Of a stretch of DNA of 64,000 nt, positions 41,560-55,800 are shown piece after piece; positions within the stretch are counted from its first letter, which is position 1; every line of letters begins with the position of its first letter. The notes beneath the pieces are model-generated. The model ran no database searches and had not been told where the DNA came from. It was given only the letters and a program-made list of their open reading frames with translations. The DNA is from Atherix ibis (Eukaryota; Arthropoda; Insecta; Diptera; Athericidae), in the NCBI GenBank assembly GCA_958298945.1, contig OY282608.1, positions 78,788,806-78,852,805 of the forward strand, in the 5' to 3' direction. Position numbers and translations under genes: made by a program.

Positions 41560-44500
41560 AAACCAACAAACAAACAAACCAACAAACCAACAAACCAACA
41601 AACAAACAAACAAACCAACAAACCAACAAAACAACAAGCCAACAAACCAACAAACCAACAAACCAACAAACCAACAAACAAACAAACCAACAAACCAACA
41701 AACCAACAAACCAACAAACCAACAAACCAACAAACCAACAAACCAACAAAAAAACAAACCAACAATCAAACAAGCCAACAAACCAACAAACCAACAAACC
41801 AACAAACGAACAAACCAACAAACCTAAAAACCAACAAACCATCAAACAAATAAACCAACAAACCAACTAACCAACAAACCAACAAACCAACAAACCAACA
41901 AACCAACAAACCAACAAACCAACAAAACAACAAACCAACATACCAACAAGCCAACAAACCAACAAACCAACAAGCCAACAAGCCAACAAACCAAAAAATC
42001 AACAAACGAACAAACCAACAAACCAACAAAAAATAAACCAACAAACCAATAAACCAATAAAGAAACAAACCAACAAGTTAACAAACCAACAAACAAACAA
42101 AACAACAAACCAACAAACAAATAAACCAACAAACCAACAAACCAACAAACCAACAAGCCAACAAACCAACAAACCAACACGCCAACAAGCCAACAAACAA
42201 ACAAAACAACAAACCAACAAACCAACAAACCAACAAACCAACAAGCCAACAAACCAACAAACCAACATGCCAACAAGCCAACAAACAAACAAACCAAAAA
42301 TCGAATAAACCAACAAACCAACAAACCAACAAACCAACAAACCAACAACCCAACAAACCAACAAGCCAACAAACCAACAAAACAACAAGCCAACAAACCA
42401 AAAAACTAACAAACCAACAAACGAACAAACCAACAAACCAACAAACCAACAAACAAACAAACCAACAAACCAACCCACCAACAAACCAACAAACCAGCAA
42501 ATCAACAAACCAACAAACCAACAAGCCAACAAACCAAAAAACCAACAAACGAACAAACCAATAAACCAACGAACCAACAAACAAACAAACCGACAAACCA
42601 ACAAACCAACAAACCAACAAACCAACAAACCAACAAACCAACAAACCAACAAGCCAACAAACCAACACGCCAACAAGCCACCAAACAAACAAAACAACAA
42701 ACCAACAAACCAACAAACCAACAAAACAACAAACCAACAAACGAACAAACCAACAAACAAACAAACCAACAAACCAAAAAACCAACAAACCAACAAGCCA
42801 ACAAACCAACAAACCAACATGCCAACAAGCCAACAAACAAACAAACCAAAAATCGAACAAACCAACAAACCAACAAACCAACAAACCAACAAACCAACAA
42901 ACCAACAAGCCAACAAACCAACCCACCAAGAAACCAACAAACCAACAAACCAACAAACCAACAAACCAACAAACCAACAAACCAACAAGCCAACAAACAA
43001 ACAAACCAACAAACAAACAAACAAACAAACCAACAAACCAACAAACCAACAAACCAACAAACCAACAAACCAACAAGCCAACAAACCAACAAACCAACAT
43101 GCCAACAAGCCAACAAACAAACAAACCAACAAACCAACAAACCAACAAACCAACAAACCAACAAACCAACAAACAAATAAACCAACAAACCAACAAACCA
43201 ACAAACCAACAAACCAACAAACCAACAAACCAACAAACCAACAAACCAAAAAGCCAACAAACCAACAAACAAACAATACAACAAGCCAACAAACCAAAAA
43301 ACCAACAAACGAACAAACCAACACACCAACAAACCAACAAACCAACAAACCAACAAACCAACAAGCCAACAAACCAACAAACCAACATGCCAACAAGCCA
43401 ACAAACAAACAAACAAACAAACAAACCAACAAACTAACAAACCAACAAGTTAACAAACCAACAAACCAACAAACCAATAAACCAACAAACCAACAAACAA
43501 ATAAACCAACAAACCAACATACCAACAAACCAACAAACCAAAAAGCCAACAAACCAACAAACCAACAAGCCAACAAGCCAACAAATGAACAAACCAACAA
43601 ACCAACAAACCAACAAACCAACAAACCAACAAACAAACAAACCAACAAACCAAAAAGCCAACAAACCAACAAACCAACAAGCCAAGAAGCCAACAAACCA
43701 AAAAACCAACAAACGAACAAACCAACAAACCAACAAACCAATAAACCAACAAACCAACAAACCAACAAGCCAACAAACCAACAAACCAACATGCCAACAA
43801 GCCAACAAACAAACAAACAAACAAACGAACAAACTAACAAACCAACTAGTTAACAAACCAACAAACCAACAAACCAATAAACCAACAAACCAACAAACAA
43901 ATAAACCAACAAACAAACAAACCAACAAACCAACAAACCAACAAACCAACAAACCAACAAACCAACAAACCAACAAACCAACAAACCAACAAACCAACAA
44001 ACCAACAAACCAGCAAACCAACAAACCAACAAACCAACAAACCAAAAAGCCAACAAACCAACAAACCAACATGCCAACAAGCCAACAAACAAACAAACCA
44101 AAAACCAACAAACCAACAAACCAACAAGCCAACAAACCAAAAAACCAACAAACGAACAAACCAACAAACCAACAAACCAACAAACAAACAAACCAACAAA
44201 CCAACAAACCAACAAACCAACAAACCAACAAACCAACAAACCAACAAACCAACAAACCAACAAACCAACAAGCCAACAAACCAACAAACCAACAAGCCAA
44301 CAAACCAACAAACCAACAAACAAACAAACAAACAAACAAACAAACCAACAAACCAACAAACCAACAAACCAACAAAAAAACAAACCAACAAACAAACAAG
44401 CCAACAAAACAACAAACAAACAAACAAACCAACAAGCCAACAAACCAAAAAACCAACAAACGAACAAACCAACAAACCAACAAACAAACAAACCAACAAA

Positions 44501-47500
44501 CCAACAAACCAACAAACCAACAAACCAACAAACCAACAAACCAACAAACCAACAAACCAACAAACCAACAAACCAACAAGCCAACAAACCAACAAACCAA
44601 CAAGCCAACAAACCAACAAACCAACAAACCAACAAACAAACAAACCAACAAACAAACCAACAAACCAACAAACCAACAAACCAACAAAAAAACAAACCAA
44701 CAAACAAACAAGCCAACAAACCAACAAACCAACAAGCCAACAAACCAACAAACTAACAAACCAACAAACAAACTAACCAACAAACCAACAAACCAACAAA
44801 AAAACAAACCAACAAACAAACAAGCCAATAAACCAACCAACAAACAAACAAACCAACAAACCAACAAACCAACAAACCAACAAGCCAACAAACCAACAAA
44901 CCAACAAACCAACAAACCAACAAACAAACAAACCAACAAACCAACAAACCAACAAACCAACAAACCAACAAACCAACAAACCAACAAACCAACAAAAAAA
45001 CAAACCAACAAACCAACAAACGAACAAACCAACAAACCAAAACACCAACAAACCAACAAACCAACAAGCCAAAAAACCAACAAACAAAAAAACCAACAAA
45101 CCAACAAACCAACAAACCAACAAACCAACAAACCAACAAACCAACAAACCAACAAACCAACAAACCAACAAACCAACAAACCAACAAACCAACAAACCAG
45201 CAAACCAACAAATCAACAAGCCAACAAACCAACAAACCAACATGCCAACAAGCCAACAAACAAACAAACCAACGAACCAACAAACCAACAAACCAACAAA
45301 CCAACAAACCAACAAACAAACAAACCAACAAACCAACAAACCAACAAACCAACAAACCAACAAGCCAACAAAGCAACAAACCAACATGCCAACAAGTCAA
45401 CAAACAAACAAACCAAAAAAACAACAAACCGACAAACTAACAAACCAACAAACCAACAAACCAACAAGCCAACAAACCAACAAACCAACATACCAACAAG
45501 CCAACAAACAAACAAACCAACAAACCAACAAACCAACAAACCAACACACCAACAAACCAACAAGCCAACAAACCAACAAAACAACAAGCCAACAAGCCAA
45601 CAAACCAAAAAACCAACAAACCAACAAACGAAAAAACCAACAAACCAACAAACCAACAAACAAACAAACCAACAAACCAACCCACCAAGAAACCAACAAA
45701 CCAACAAACCAACAAACCAACAAACCAACAAATCAACAAGCCAACAAACCAACATATCAACATGCCAACAAGCCAACAAACAAACAAACCAACAAACAAA
45801 CAAACAAACAAACCAACAAACCAACAAACCAACAAACCAACAAACCAACAAACCAACAAACCAACAAACCAACAAACCAACAAACCAACAAGCCAACAAA
45901 CCAACAAACCAACATGCCAACAAGCCAACAAACAAACAAACAAACAAACCAACAAACCAACAAACCAACAAGCCAATAAACCAACAAACCAACAAACCAA
46001 CAAACTAACAAATCAACAAGTTAACAAACCAACAAACCAACAAACCAACAAACCAACAAACGAACACACCAACAAACAAATATACCAACAAACCAACAAA
46101 CCAACAAACCAACAAACCAACAAACCAACAAACCAAAAAGCAAACAAACCAACAAACAAACAATCCAACAAGCCAACAAACCAAAAAACCAACAAACGAA
46201 CAAAGCAACACACCAACAAACCAACAAACCAACAAACCAACAAACCAACAAGCCAACAAACCAACAAACCAACATGCCAACAAGCCAACAAACAAACAAA
46301 CAAACAAACCAACAAACTAACAAACCAACAAGTTAACAAACCAACAAACCAACAAACCAATAAACCAACAAACCAACAAACAAATAAACCAACAAACCAA
46401 CAAACCAACAAACCAACAAACCAACAAACCAAAAAGCCAACAAACCAACAAACCAACAAGCCAACAAATGAACAAACCAACAAACCAACAAACCAACAAA
46501 CCAACAAACCAACAAACACAAACCAATTAACCAAAAAGCCAACAAACCAACAAACCAACAAGCCAAGAAGCCAACAAACCAAAAAACCAACAAACGAACA
46601 AACCAACAAACCAACAAACCAACAAACCAATAAACCAACAAACCAACAAACCAACAAGCCAACAAACCAACAAACCAACATGCCAACAAGCCAACAAACA
46701 AACAAACAAACAAACCAACAAACTAACAAACCAACAAGTTAACAAACCAACAAACCAACAAACCAATAAACCAACAAACCAACAAACAAATAAACCAACA
46801 AACCAACAAACCAACAAACCAACAAACCAACAAACCAACAAACCAACAAACCAACAAACCAACAAACCAGCAAACCAACAAACCAGCAAACCAACAAACC
46901 AACAAGCCAACAAACCAACAAACCAACATGCCAACAAGCCAACAAACAAACAAACCAACAAACCAACAAACCAACAAACCAACAAGCCAACAAACCAAAA
47001 AACCAACAAACGAACAAACCAACAAACCAACAAACCAACAAACAAACAAACCAACAAACCAACAAACCAACAAACCAACAAACCAACAAACCAACAAACC
47101 AACAAGCCATCAAACAAACAAACCAACAAACCAACAAACCAACAAACCAACAAACCAACAAACCAACAAGCCAACAAATTAAAAAACCAACAAACAAACA
47201 AACCAACAAACCAACAAACCAACAAACCAACAAACAAACAAACAAACCAACAAACCAACAAACCAACAAACCAACAAGCCAACAAACCAACAAACCACCA
47301 AACCAATAAACCAACAAACGAACAAACCAACAAACCAACAAACCAACAAAAAAACCAACCAACAAACAAACAAGCCAACAAACCAACATGCCAACAAGCC
47401 AACAAACAAACAAACCAACAAACCAACAAACCAACAAACCAACAAACGAACAAACCAACAAACCAAAAAACCAACAAACCAACAAACCAACAAACCAACA

Positions 47501-48300
47501 AGCCAACAAACCAACAAACCAACAAACCAAGAACCCAACAAACTAACAAACCAACAAGCCAACAAACTAACAAACCAACAAGTTAACAAATCAACAAACC
47601 AACAAACCAACAAACCAACAAACCAACAAACAAATAAACCAACAAACCAACAAACCAACAAACCAACAAACCAACAAACCAACAAACCAACAAACCAACA
47701 AACCAACAAACCAACAAACCAACAAACCAACAAACCAACAAACCAACAAACCAACAAACCAACAAGCCAACAAGCCAACAAACCTACAAGCCAACAAGCC
47801 AACAAACCAAAAAACCAACAAACGAACAAACCAACAAACCAACAAAAAAACAAACCAACAAACCAACAAACCAACAAACCAACAAACCAACAAACCAACA
47901 AACCAACAAACTAACAAACCAACAAACCAACAAACCAACAAGCCAACAAACCAACAAACCAACATGCCAACAAGCCAACAAACAAACAAACCAACAAACA
48001 AACAAACCAACAAACCAACAAACCAACAAACCAACAAACCAACAAACCAACAAAACAACATGCCAACAAGCCAACAAACAAACAAACCAACAAACAAACA
48101 AACAAACAAACAAACTAACAAACCAACAAACCAACAAACCAACAAACCAACAAACCAACAAACCAACAAGCCAACAAACCAACAAACCAACATGCCAACA
48201 AGCCAACAAACAAACAAACCAACAAACCAACAAACCAACAAACCAACAAACCAACAAGCCAATAAACTAACAAACCAACAAGTTAACAAATCAACAAACC
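41560..48300. repeat. 6.75-kb block of the 10.8-kb repeat, copy 1
   Basis: This block is repeated at about 52300-59080. Markers in order are CAATCAAACAAGCC (41763 and 52494), AATAAAGAAACAAACC, AAAAATCG (42301 and 53040), AACTAGTTAAC (about 43844 and 54671), a one-base-short AAAAACC (44097 and 54963), AACAAACCAATTAACC (near 46520 and 57294) and AAGAACCC (47529 and 58310). Spacing between copies runs 10731, 10739, 10827, 10771, 10763, 10765, 10781 bp. Only one of these steps (2 bp, at AACACAAACC near 46515) is not a multiple of 8. Confidence 0.85.
43845..43850. other. ACTAGT marker variant fused to GTTAAC
   Basis: ACTAGT runs directly into TAAC, replacing the usual CAAGTTAAC. I saw this form only here, at 54672-54677 and at 60311-60316. 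It marks the same position in three related blocks. Confidence 0.85.
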
Positions 48301-50170
48301 AACAAACCAACAAACCAACAAACCAACAAACCAACAAGCCAACAAACCAACAAACCAACATGCCAACAAGCCAACAAACAAACAAACAAACAAACCAACA
48401 AACTAACAAACCAACAAGCCAACAAACTAACAAACCAACAAGTTAACAAATCAACAAACCAACAAACCAACAAACCAACAAACAAATAAACCAACAAACC
48501 AACAAACCAACAAGCCAACAAACCAACAAACCAACATGCCAACAAGCCAACAAACAAACAAACCAACAAACAAACAAACCAACAAACCAACAAACCAACA
48601 AACCAACAAACCAACAAACCAACAAAACAACATGCCAACAAGCCAACAAACAAACAAACCAACAAACAAACAAACCAACAAACCAACAAACTAACAAACC
48701 AACAAGCCAACAAACTAACAAACCAACAAGTTAACAAATCAACAAACCAACAAACCAACAAACCAACAAACAAATAAACCAACAAACCAACAAACCAACA
48801 AACCAACAAACCAACAAACCAACAAACCAACAAACCAACAAACCAACAAACCAACAAACCAATAAACCAACAAACCAACAAACCAACAAACCAACAAACC
48901 AACAAGCCAATAAACTAACAAACCAACAAACCAACAAACTAACAAATCAACATGTTAACAAACCAACAAACCAACAAACCAACAAACCAACAAACCAACA
49001 AACCAACAAACCAACAAACCAACAAGCCAACAAACCAACAAACCAACATGCCAACAAGCCAACAAACAAACAAACAAACAAACCAACAAACTAACAAACC
49101 AACAAGTTAACAAACCAACAAACCAACAAACCAATAAACCAACAAACCAACAAACAAATAAACCAACAAACCAACATACCAACAAACCAACAAACCAAAA
49201 AGCCAACAAACCAACAAACCAACAAGCCAACAAATGAACAAACCAACAAACCAACAAACCAACAAACCAACAAACCAACAAACCAACAAACAAACAAACC
49301 AACAAACCAAAAAGCCAACAAACCAACAAACCAACAAGCCAACAAATGAACAAACCAACAAACCAACAAACCAACAAACCAACAAACCAACAAACCAACA
49401 AGCCAACAAACCAACAAACCAACATGCCAACAAGCCAACAAACAAACAAACAAACAAACCAACAAACTAACAAACCAACAAGTTAACAAACCAACAAACC
49501 AACAAACCAATAAACCAACAAACCAACAAACAAATAAACCAACAAACCAGCATACCAACAAACCAACAAACCAAAAAGCCAACAAACCAACAAACCAACA
49601 AGCCAACAAATGAACAAACCAACAAACCAACAAACCAAAAAGCCAACAAACCAAAAAACCAACAAACAAACAAACCAACAAACCAACAAACCAACAAACA
49701 AACAAACAAACCAACAAACCAACAAAACAACAAGCCAACAAACCAACAAACCAACAAACCAACAAACCAACAAACAAACAAACCAACAAACCAACAAACC
49801 AACAAACCAACAAACCAACAAACCAACAAAAAAACAAACCAACAATCAAACAAGCCAACAAACCAACAAACCAACAAACGAACAAACCAACAAACCAAAA
49901 AACCAACAAACCATCAAACAAATAAACCAACAAACCAACTAACCAACAAACCAACAAACCAACAAACCAACAAACCAACAAACCAACAAACCAACAAAAC
50001 AACAAACCAACATACCAACAAGCCAACAAACCAACAAACCAACAAGCCAACAAGCCAACAAACCAAAAAATCAACAAACGAACAAACCAACAAACCAACA
50101 AAAAATAAACCAACAAACCAATAAACCAATAAAGAAACAAACCAACAAATTAACAAACCAACAAACAAAC
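48170..50170. repeat. 2.65-kb tandem pair, copy 1
   Basis: This stretch matches about 50800-52820 at spacings of 2627, 2643, 2659 and 2651 bp, all separated by multiples of 8. Shared markers include AACATGTTAAC (about 48949 and 51608), two 376-bp GTTAAC monomers (49106-49481 and 51765-52140), CAATCAAACAAGCC and AATAAAGAAACAAACC. Its first ~130 bp also belong to the end of the 10.8-kb-spaced block. Confidence 0.82.
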
Positions 50171-50870
50171 AAACCAACAAACCAACAAACAAACAAACCA
50201 ACAAACCAGCAAATCAACAAACCAACAAACCAACAAGCCAACAAACCAAAAAACCAACAAACGAACAAACCAATAAACCAACGAACCAACAAACAAACAA
50301 ACCGACAAACCAACAAACCAACAAACCAACAAACCAACAAACCAACAAACCAACAAACCAACAAACCAACAAGCCAACAAACCAACACGCCAACAAGCCA
50401 ACAAACAAACAAAACAACAAACCAACAAACCAACAAACCAACAAACCAACAAACCAACAAACGAACAAACCAACAAACAAACAAACCAACAAACCAACAA
50501 ACCAACAAACCAACAATACAACAAACCAACAAACCAACATGCCAACAAGCCAACAAACAAACAAACCAAAAATCGAACAAACCAACAAACCAACAAATTA
50601 ACAAACCAACAAACCAACAAACCAACAAACCAACAAACCAACAAGCCAACAAACCAACAAAATAACAAGCCAACAAACCAAAAAACGAACAAACCAACAA
50701 GCGAACAAACCAACAAACCAACAAACCAACAAACAAACAAACCAACCCACCAAGAAACCAACAAACCAACAAACCAACAAACCAACAAACCAACAAGCCA
50801 ACAAACCAACAAACCAACATGCCAACAAGCCAACAAACAAACAAACCAACAAACCAACAAACCAACAAAC
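50171..50870. repeat. Segment shared with 53.2-53.9 kb
   Basis: Positions about 50200-50870 match 53202-53870 at an offset of 3002 bp, including AACCAGCAAATC, AACACGCC, AACATGCC, AAAAATCGAAC (50573 and 53575), AAAATAAC and AACAAGCGAAC. It follows the 2.65-kb copy and is apparently a deleted form of the sequence at 52.8-53.9 kb. Confidence 0.75.
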
Positions 50871-52820
50871 CAACAAACCAACAAGCCAATAAACTAACAA
50901 ACCAACAAGTTAACAAATCAACAAACCAACAAACCAACAAACCAACAAACCAACAAACCAACAAGCCAACAAACCAACAAACCAACATGCCAACAAGCCA
51001 ACAAACAAACAAACAAACAAACCAACAAACTAACAAACCAACAAGCCAACAAACTAACAAACCAACAAGTTAACAAATCAACAAACCAACAAACCAACAA
51101 ACCAACAAACAAATAAACCAACAAACCAACAAACCAACAAACCAACAAACCAACAAACCAACAAGCCAACAAACAAACAAACCAACAAACAAACAAACAA
51201 ACAAACTAACAAACCAACAAACCAACAAACCAACAAACCAACAAACCAACAAACCAACAAGCCAACAAACCAACAAACCAACATGCCAACAAGCCAACAA
51301 ACAAACAAACCAACAAACCAACAAACCAACAAACTAACAAACCAACAAGCCAACAAACTAACAAACCAACAAGTTAACAAATCAACAAACCAACAAACCA
51401 ACAAACCAACAAACAAATAAACCAACAAACCAACAAACCAACAAACCAACAAACCAACAAACCAACAAGCCAACAAACAAACAAACCCACAAACCAACAA
51501 ACCAACAAACCAACAAACCAATAAACCAACAAACCAACAAACCAACAAACCAACAAACCAACAAGCCAATAAACTAACAAACCAACAAACCAACAAACTA
51601 ACAAATCAACATGTTAACAAACCAACAAACCAACAAACCAACAAACCAACAAACCAACAAACCAACAAACCAACAAACCAACAAGCCAACAAACCAACAA
51701 ACCAACATGCCAACAAGCCAACAAACAAACAAACAAACAAACCAACAAACTAACAAACCAACAAGTTAACAAACCAACAAACCAACAAACCAATAAACCA
51801 ACAAACCAACAAACAAATAAACCAACAAACCAACATACCAACAAACCAACAAACCAAAAAGCCAACAAACCAACAAACCAACAAGCCAACAAATGAACAA
51901 ACCAACAAACCAACAAACCAACAAACCAACAAACCAACAAACCAACAAACAAACAAACCAACAAACCAAAAAGCCAACAAACCAACAAACCAACAAGCCA
52001 ACAAATGAACAAACCAACAAACCAACAAACCAACAAACCAACAAACCAACAAACCAACAAGCCAACAAACCAACAAACCAACATGCCAACAAGCCAACAA
52101 ACAAACAAACAAACAAACCAACAAACTAACAAACCAACAAGTTAACAAACCAACAAACCAACAAACCAATAAACCAACAAACCAACAAACAAATAAACCA
52201 ACAAACCAACATACCAACAAACCAACAAACCAAAAAGCCAACAAACCAACAAACCAACAAGCCAACAAATGAACAAACCAACAAACCAACAAACCAAAAA
52301 GCCAACAAACCAAAAAACCAACAAACAAACAAACCAACAAACCAACAAACCAACAAACAAACAAACAAACCAACAAACCAACAAAACAACAAGCCAACAA
52401 ACCAACAAACCAACAAACCAACAAACCAACAAACAAACAAACCAACAAACCAACAAACCAACAAACCAACAAACAGACAAAAAAACAAACCAACAATCAA
52501 ACAAGCCAACAAACCAACAAACCAACAAACGAACAAACCAACAAACCAAAAAACCAACAAACCATCAAACAAATAAACCAACAAACCAACTAACCAACAA
52601 ACCAACAAACCAACAAACCAACAAACCAACAAACCAACAAACCAACAAAACAACAAACCAACATACCAACAAGCCAACAAACCAACAAACCAACAAGCCA
52701 ACAAGCCAACAAACCAAAAAATCAACAAACGAACAAACCAACAAACCAACAAAAAATAAACCAACAAACCAATAAACCAATAAAGAAACAAACCAACAAA
52801 TTAACAAACCAACAAACAAA
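50800..52820. repeat. 2.65-kb tandem pair, copy 2
   Basis: This is the second copy of about 48170-50170. Compared with copy 1 it has AACAAACAGAC at 52470, and the AAACCCAC variant near 51484. Its right part (after about 52300) is at the same time the start of the second 10.8-kb-spaced block. Confidence 0.82.
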
Positions 52821-55800
52821 CAAAACAACAAACCAACAAACAAATAAACCAACAAACCAACAAACCAACAAACCAACAAGCCAACAAACCAACAAACCAA
52901 CACGCCAACAAGCCAACAAACAAACAAAACAACAAACCAACAAACCAACAAACCAACAAACCAACAAGCCAACAAACCAACAAACCAACAAACCAACAAA
53001 CCAACATGCCAACAAGCCAACAAACAAACAAACCAAAAATCGAACAAACCAACAAACCAACAAACCAACAAACCAACAAACCAACAACCCAACAAACCAA
53101 CAAGCCAACAAACCAACAAAACAACAAGCCAACAAACCAACAAACTAACAAACCAACAAACGAACAAACCAACAAACCAACAAACCAACAAACAAACAAA
53201 CCAACAAACCAGCAAATCAACAAACCAACAAACCAACAAGCCAACAAACCAAAAAACCAACAAACGAACAAACCAATAAACCAACGAACCAACAAACAAA
53301 CAAACCGACAAACCAACAAACCAACAAACCAACAAACCAACAAACCAACAAACCAACAAACCAACAAACCAACAAGCCAACAAACCAACACGCCAACAAG
53401 CCAACAAACAAACAAAACAACAAACCAACAAACCAACAAACCAACAAACCAACAAACCAACAAACGAACAAACCAACAAACAAACAAACCAACAAACCAA
53501 CAAACCAACAAACCAACAATACAACAAACCAACAAACCAACATGCCAACAAGCCAACAAACAAACAAACCAAAAATCGAACAAACCAACAAACCAACAAA
53601 CCAACAAACCAACAAACCAACAAACCAACAAACCAACAAACCAACAAGCCAACAAACCAACAAAATAACAAGCCAACAAACCAAAAAACCAACAAACCAA
53701 CAAGCGAACAAACCAACAAACCAACAAACCAACAAACAAACAAACCAACCCACCAAGAAACCAACAAACCAACAAACCAACAAACCAACAAACCAACAAA
53801 CCAACAAACCAACAAGCCAACAAACCAACAAATCAACATGCCAACAAGCCAACAAACAAACAAACCAACAAACAAACAAACAAACAAACCAACAAACCAA
53901 CAAACCAACAAACCAACAAACCAACAAACCAACAAGCCAACAAACCAACAAACCAACATGCCAACAAGCCAACAAACAAACAAACCAACAAACCAACAAA
54001 CCAACAAACCAACAAACAAATAAACCAACAAACCAACAAACCAACAAACCAACAAACCAACAAACCAACAAACCAAAAAGCCAACAAACCAACAAACAAA
54101 CAATACAACAAGCCAACAAACCAAAGAACCAAAAAACGAACAAACAAACACACCAACAAACCAACAAACCAACAAACCAACAAACCAACAAGCCAACAAA
54201 CCAACAAACCAACATGCCAACAAGCCAACAAACAAACAAACAAACAAACAAACCAACAAACTAACAAACCAACAAGTTAACAAACCAACAAACCAACAAA
54301 CCAATAAACCAACAAACCAACAAACAAATAAACCAACAAACCAACATACCAACAAACCAACAAACCAAAAAGCCAACAAACCAACAAACCAACAAGCCAA
54401 CAAGCCAACAAATGAACAAACCAACAAACCAACAAACCAACAAACCAACAAACCAACAAACAAACAAACCAACAAACCAAAAAGCCAACAAACCAACAAA
54501 CCAACAAGCCAAGAAGCCAACAAACCAAAAAACCAACAAACGAACAAACCAACAAACCAACAAACCAATAAACCAACAAACCAACAAACCAACAAGCCAA
54601 CAAACCAATAAACCAACATGCCAACAAGCCAACAAACAAACAAACAAACAAACGAACAAACTAACAAACCAACTAGTTAACAAACCAACAAACCAACAAA
54701 CCAATAAACCAACAAACCAACAAACAAATAAACCAACAAACAAACAAACCAACAAACCAACAAACCAACAAACCAACAAACCAACAAACCAACAAACCAA
54801 CAAACCAACAAACCAACAAACCAACAAACCAACAAACCAACAAACCAACAAACCAACAAACCAACAAACCAACAAACCAGCAAACCAACAAACCAACAAA
54901 CCAACAAACCAAAAAGCCAACAAACCAACAAACCAACATGCCAACAAGCCAACAAACAAACAAACCAAAAACCAACAAACCAACAAACCAACAAGCCAAC
55001 AAACCAAAAAACCAACAAACGAACAAACCAACAAACCAACAAACCAACAAACAAACAAACCAACAAACCAACAAACCAACAAACCAACAAACCAACAAAC
55101 CAACAAACCAACAAACCAACAAACCAACAAGCCAACAAACCAACAAACCAACAAGCCAACAAACCAACAAACCAACAAACAAACAAACAAACAAACAAAC
55201 AAACCAACAAACCAACAAACCAACAAACCAACAAAAAAACAAACCAACAAACAAACAAGCCAACAAACCAACAAACAAACAAACAAACCAACAAGCCAAC
55301 AAACCAAAAAACCAACAAACGAACAAACCAACAAACCAACAAACAAACAAACCAACAAGCCAACAAACCAACAAACCAACAAGCCAACAAACCAACAAAC
55401 CAACAAACCAACAAACAAACAAACCAACAAACAAACCAACAAACCAACAAACCAACAAACCAACAAAAAAACAAACCAACAAACAAACAAGCCAACAAAC
55501 CAACAAACCAACAAGCCAACAAACCAACAAACTAACAAACCAACAAACAAACAAACCAACAAACCAACAAACCAACAAACCAACAAAAAAACAAACCAAC
55601 AAACAAACAAGCCAATAAACCAACCAACAAACAAACAAACCAACAAACCAACAAACCAACAAACCAACAAGCCAACAAACCAACAAACCAACAAACCAAC
55701 AAACCAACAAACAAACAAACCAACAAACCAACAAACCAACAAACCAACCAACCAACAAACCAACAAAAAAACAAACCAACAAACCAACAAACGAACAAGC

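Noticed and set aside
43585..46008. An 807-codon + strand open frame starting with ATG and encoding a Thr/Asn/Gln/Lys/Pro repeat
   Set aside because: The repeat unit has no stop codon in any frame, so long open frames are expected. The start is only the AACATGCC variant, there is no domain, and the overlapping frames encode the same octapeptide.
52565..54667. A 700-codon - strand open frame encoding a hydrophobic Cys-Trp-Phe-Val-Gly-Leu repeat that looks like many membrane segments
   Set aside because: This is the translation of the complementary 8-bp unit. Other - strand frames overlap it with the same peptide. There are no loops, charged residues or domain changes of a real membrane protein.
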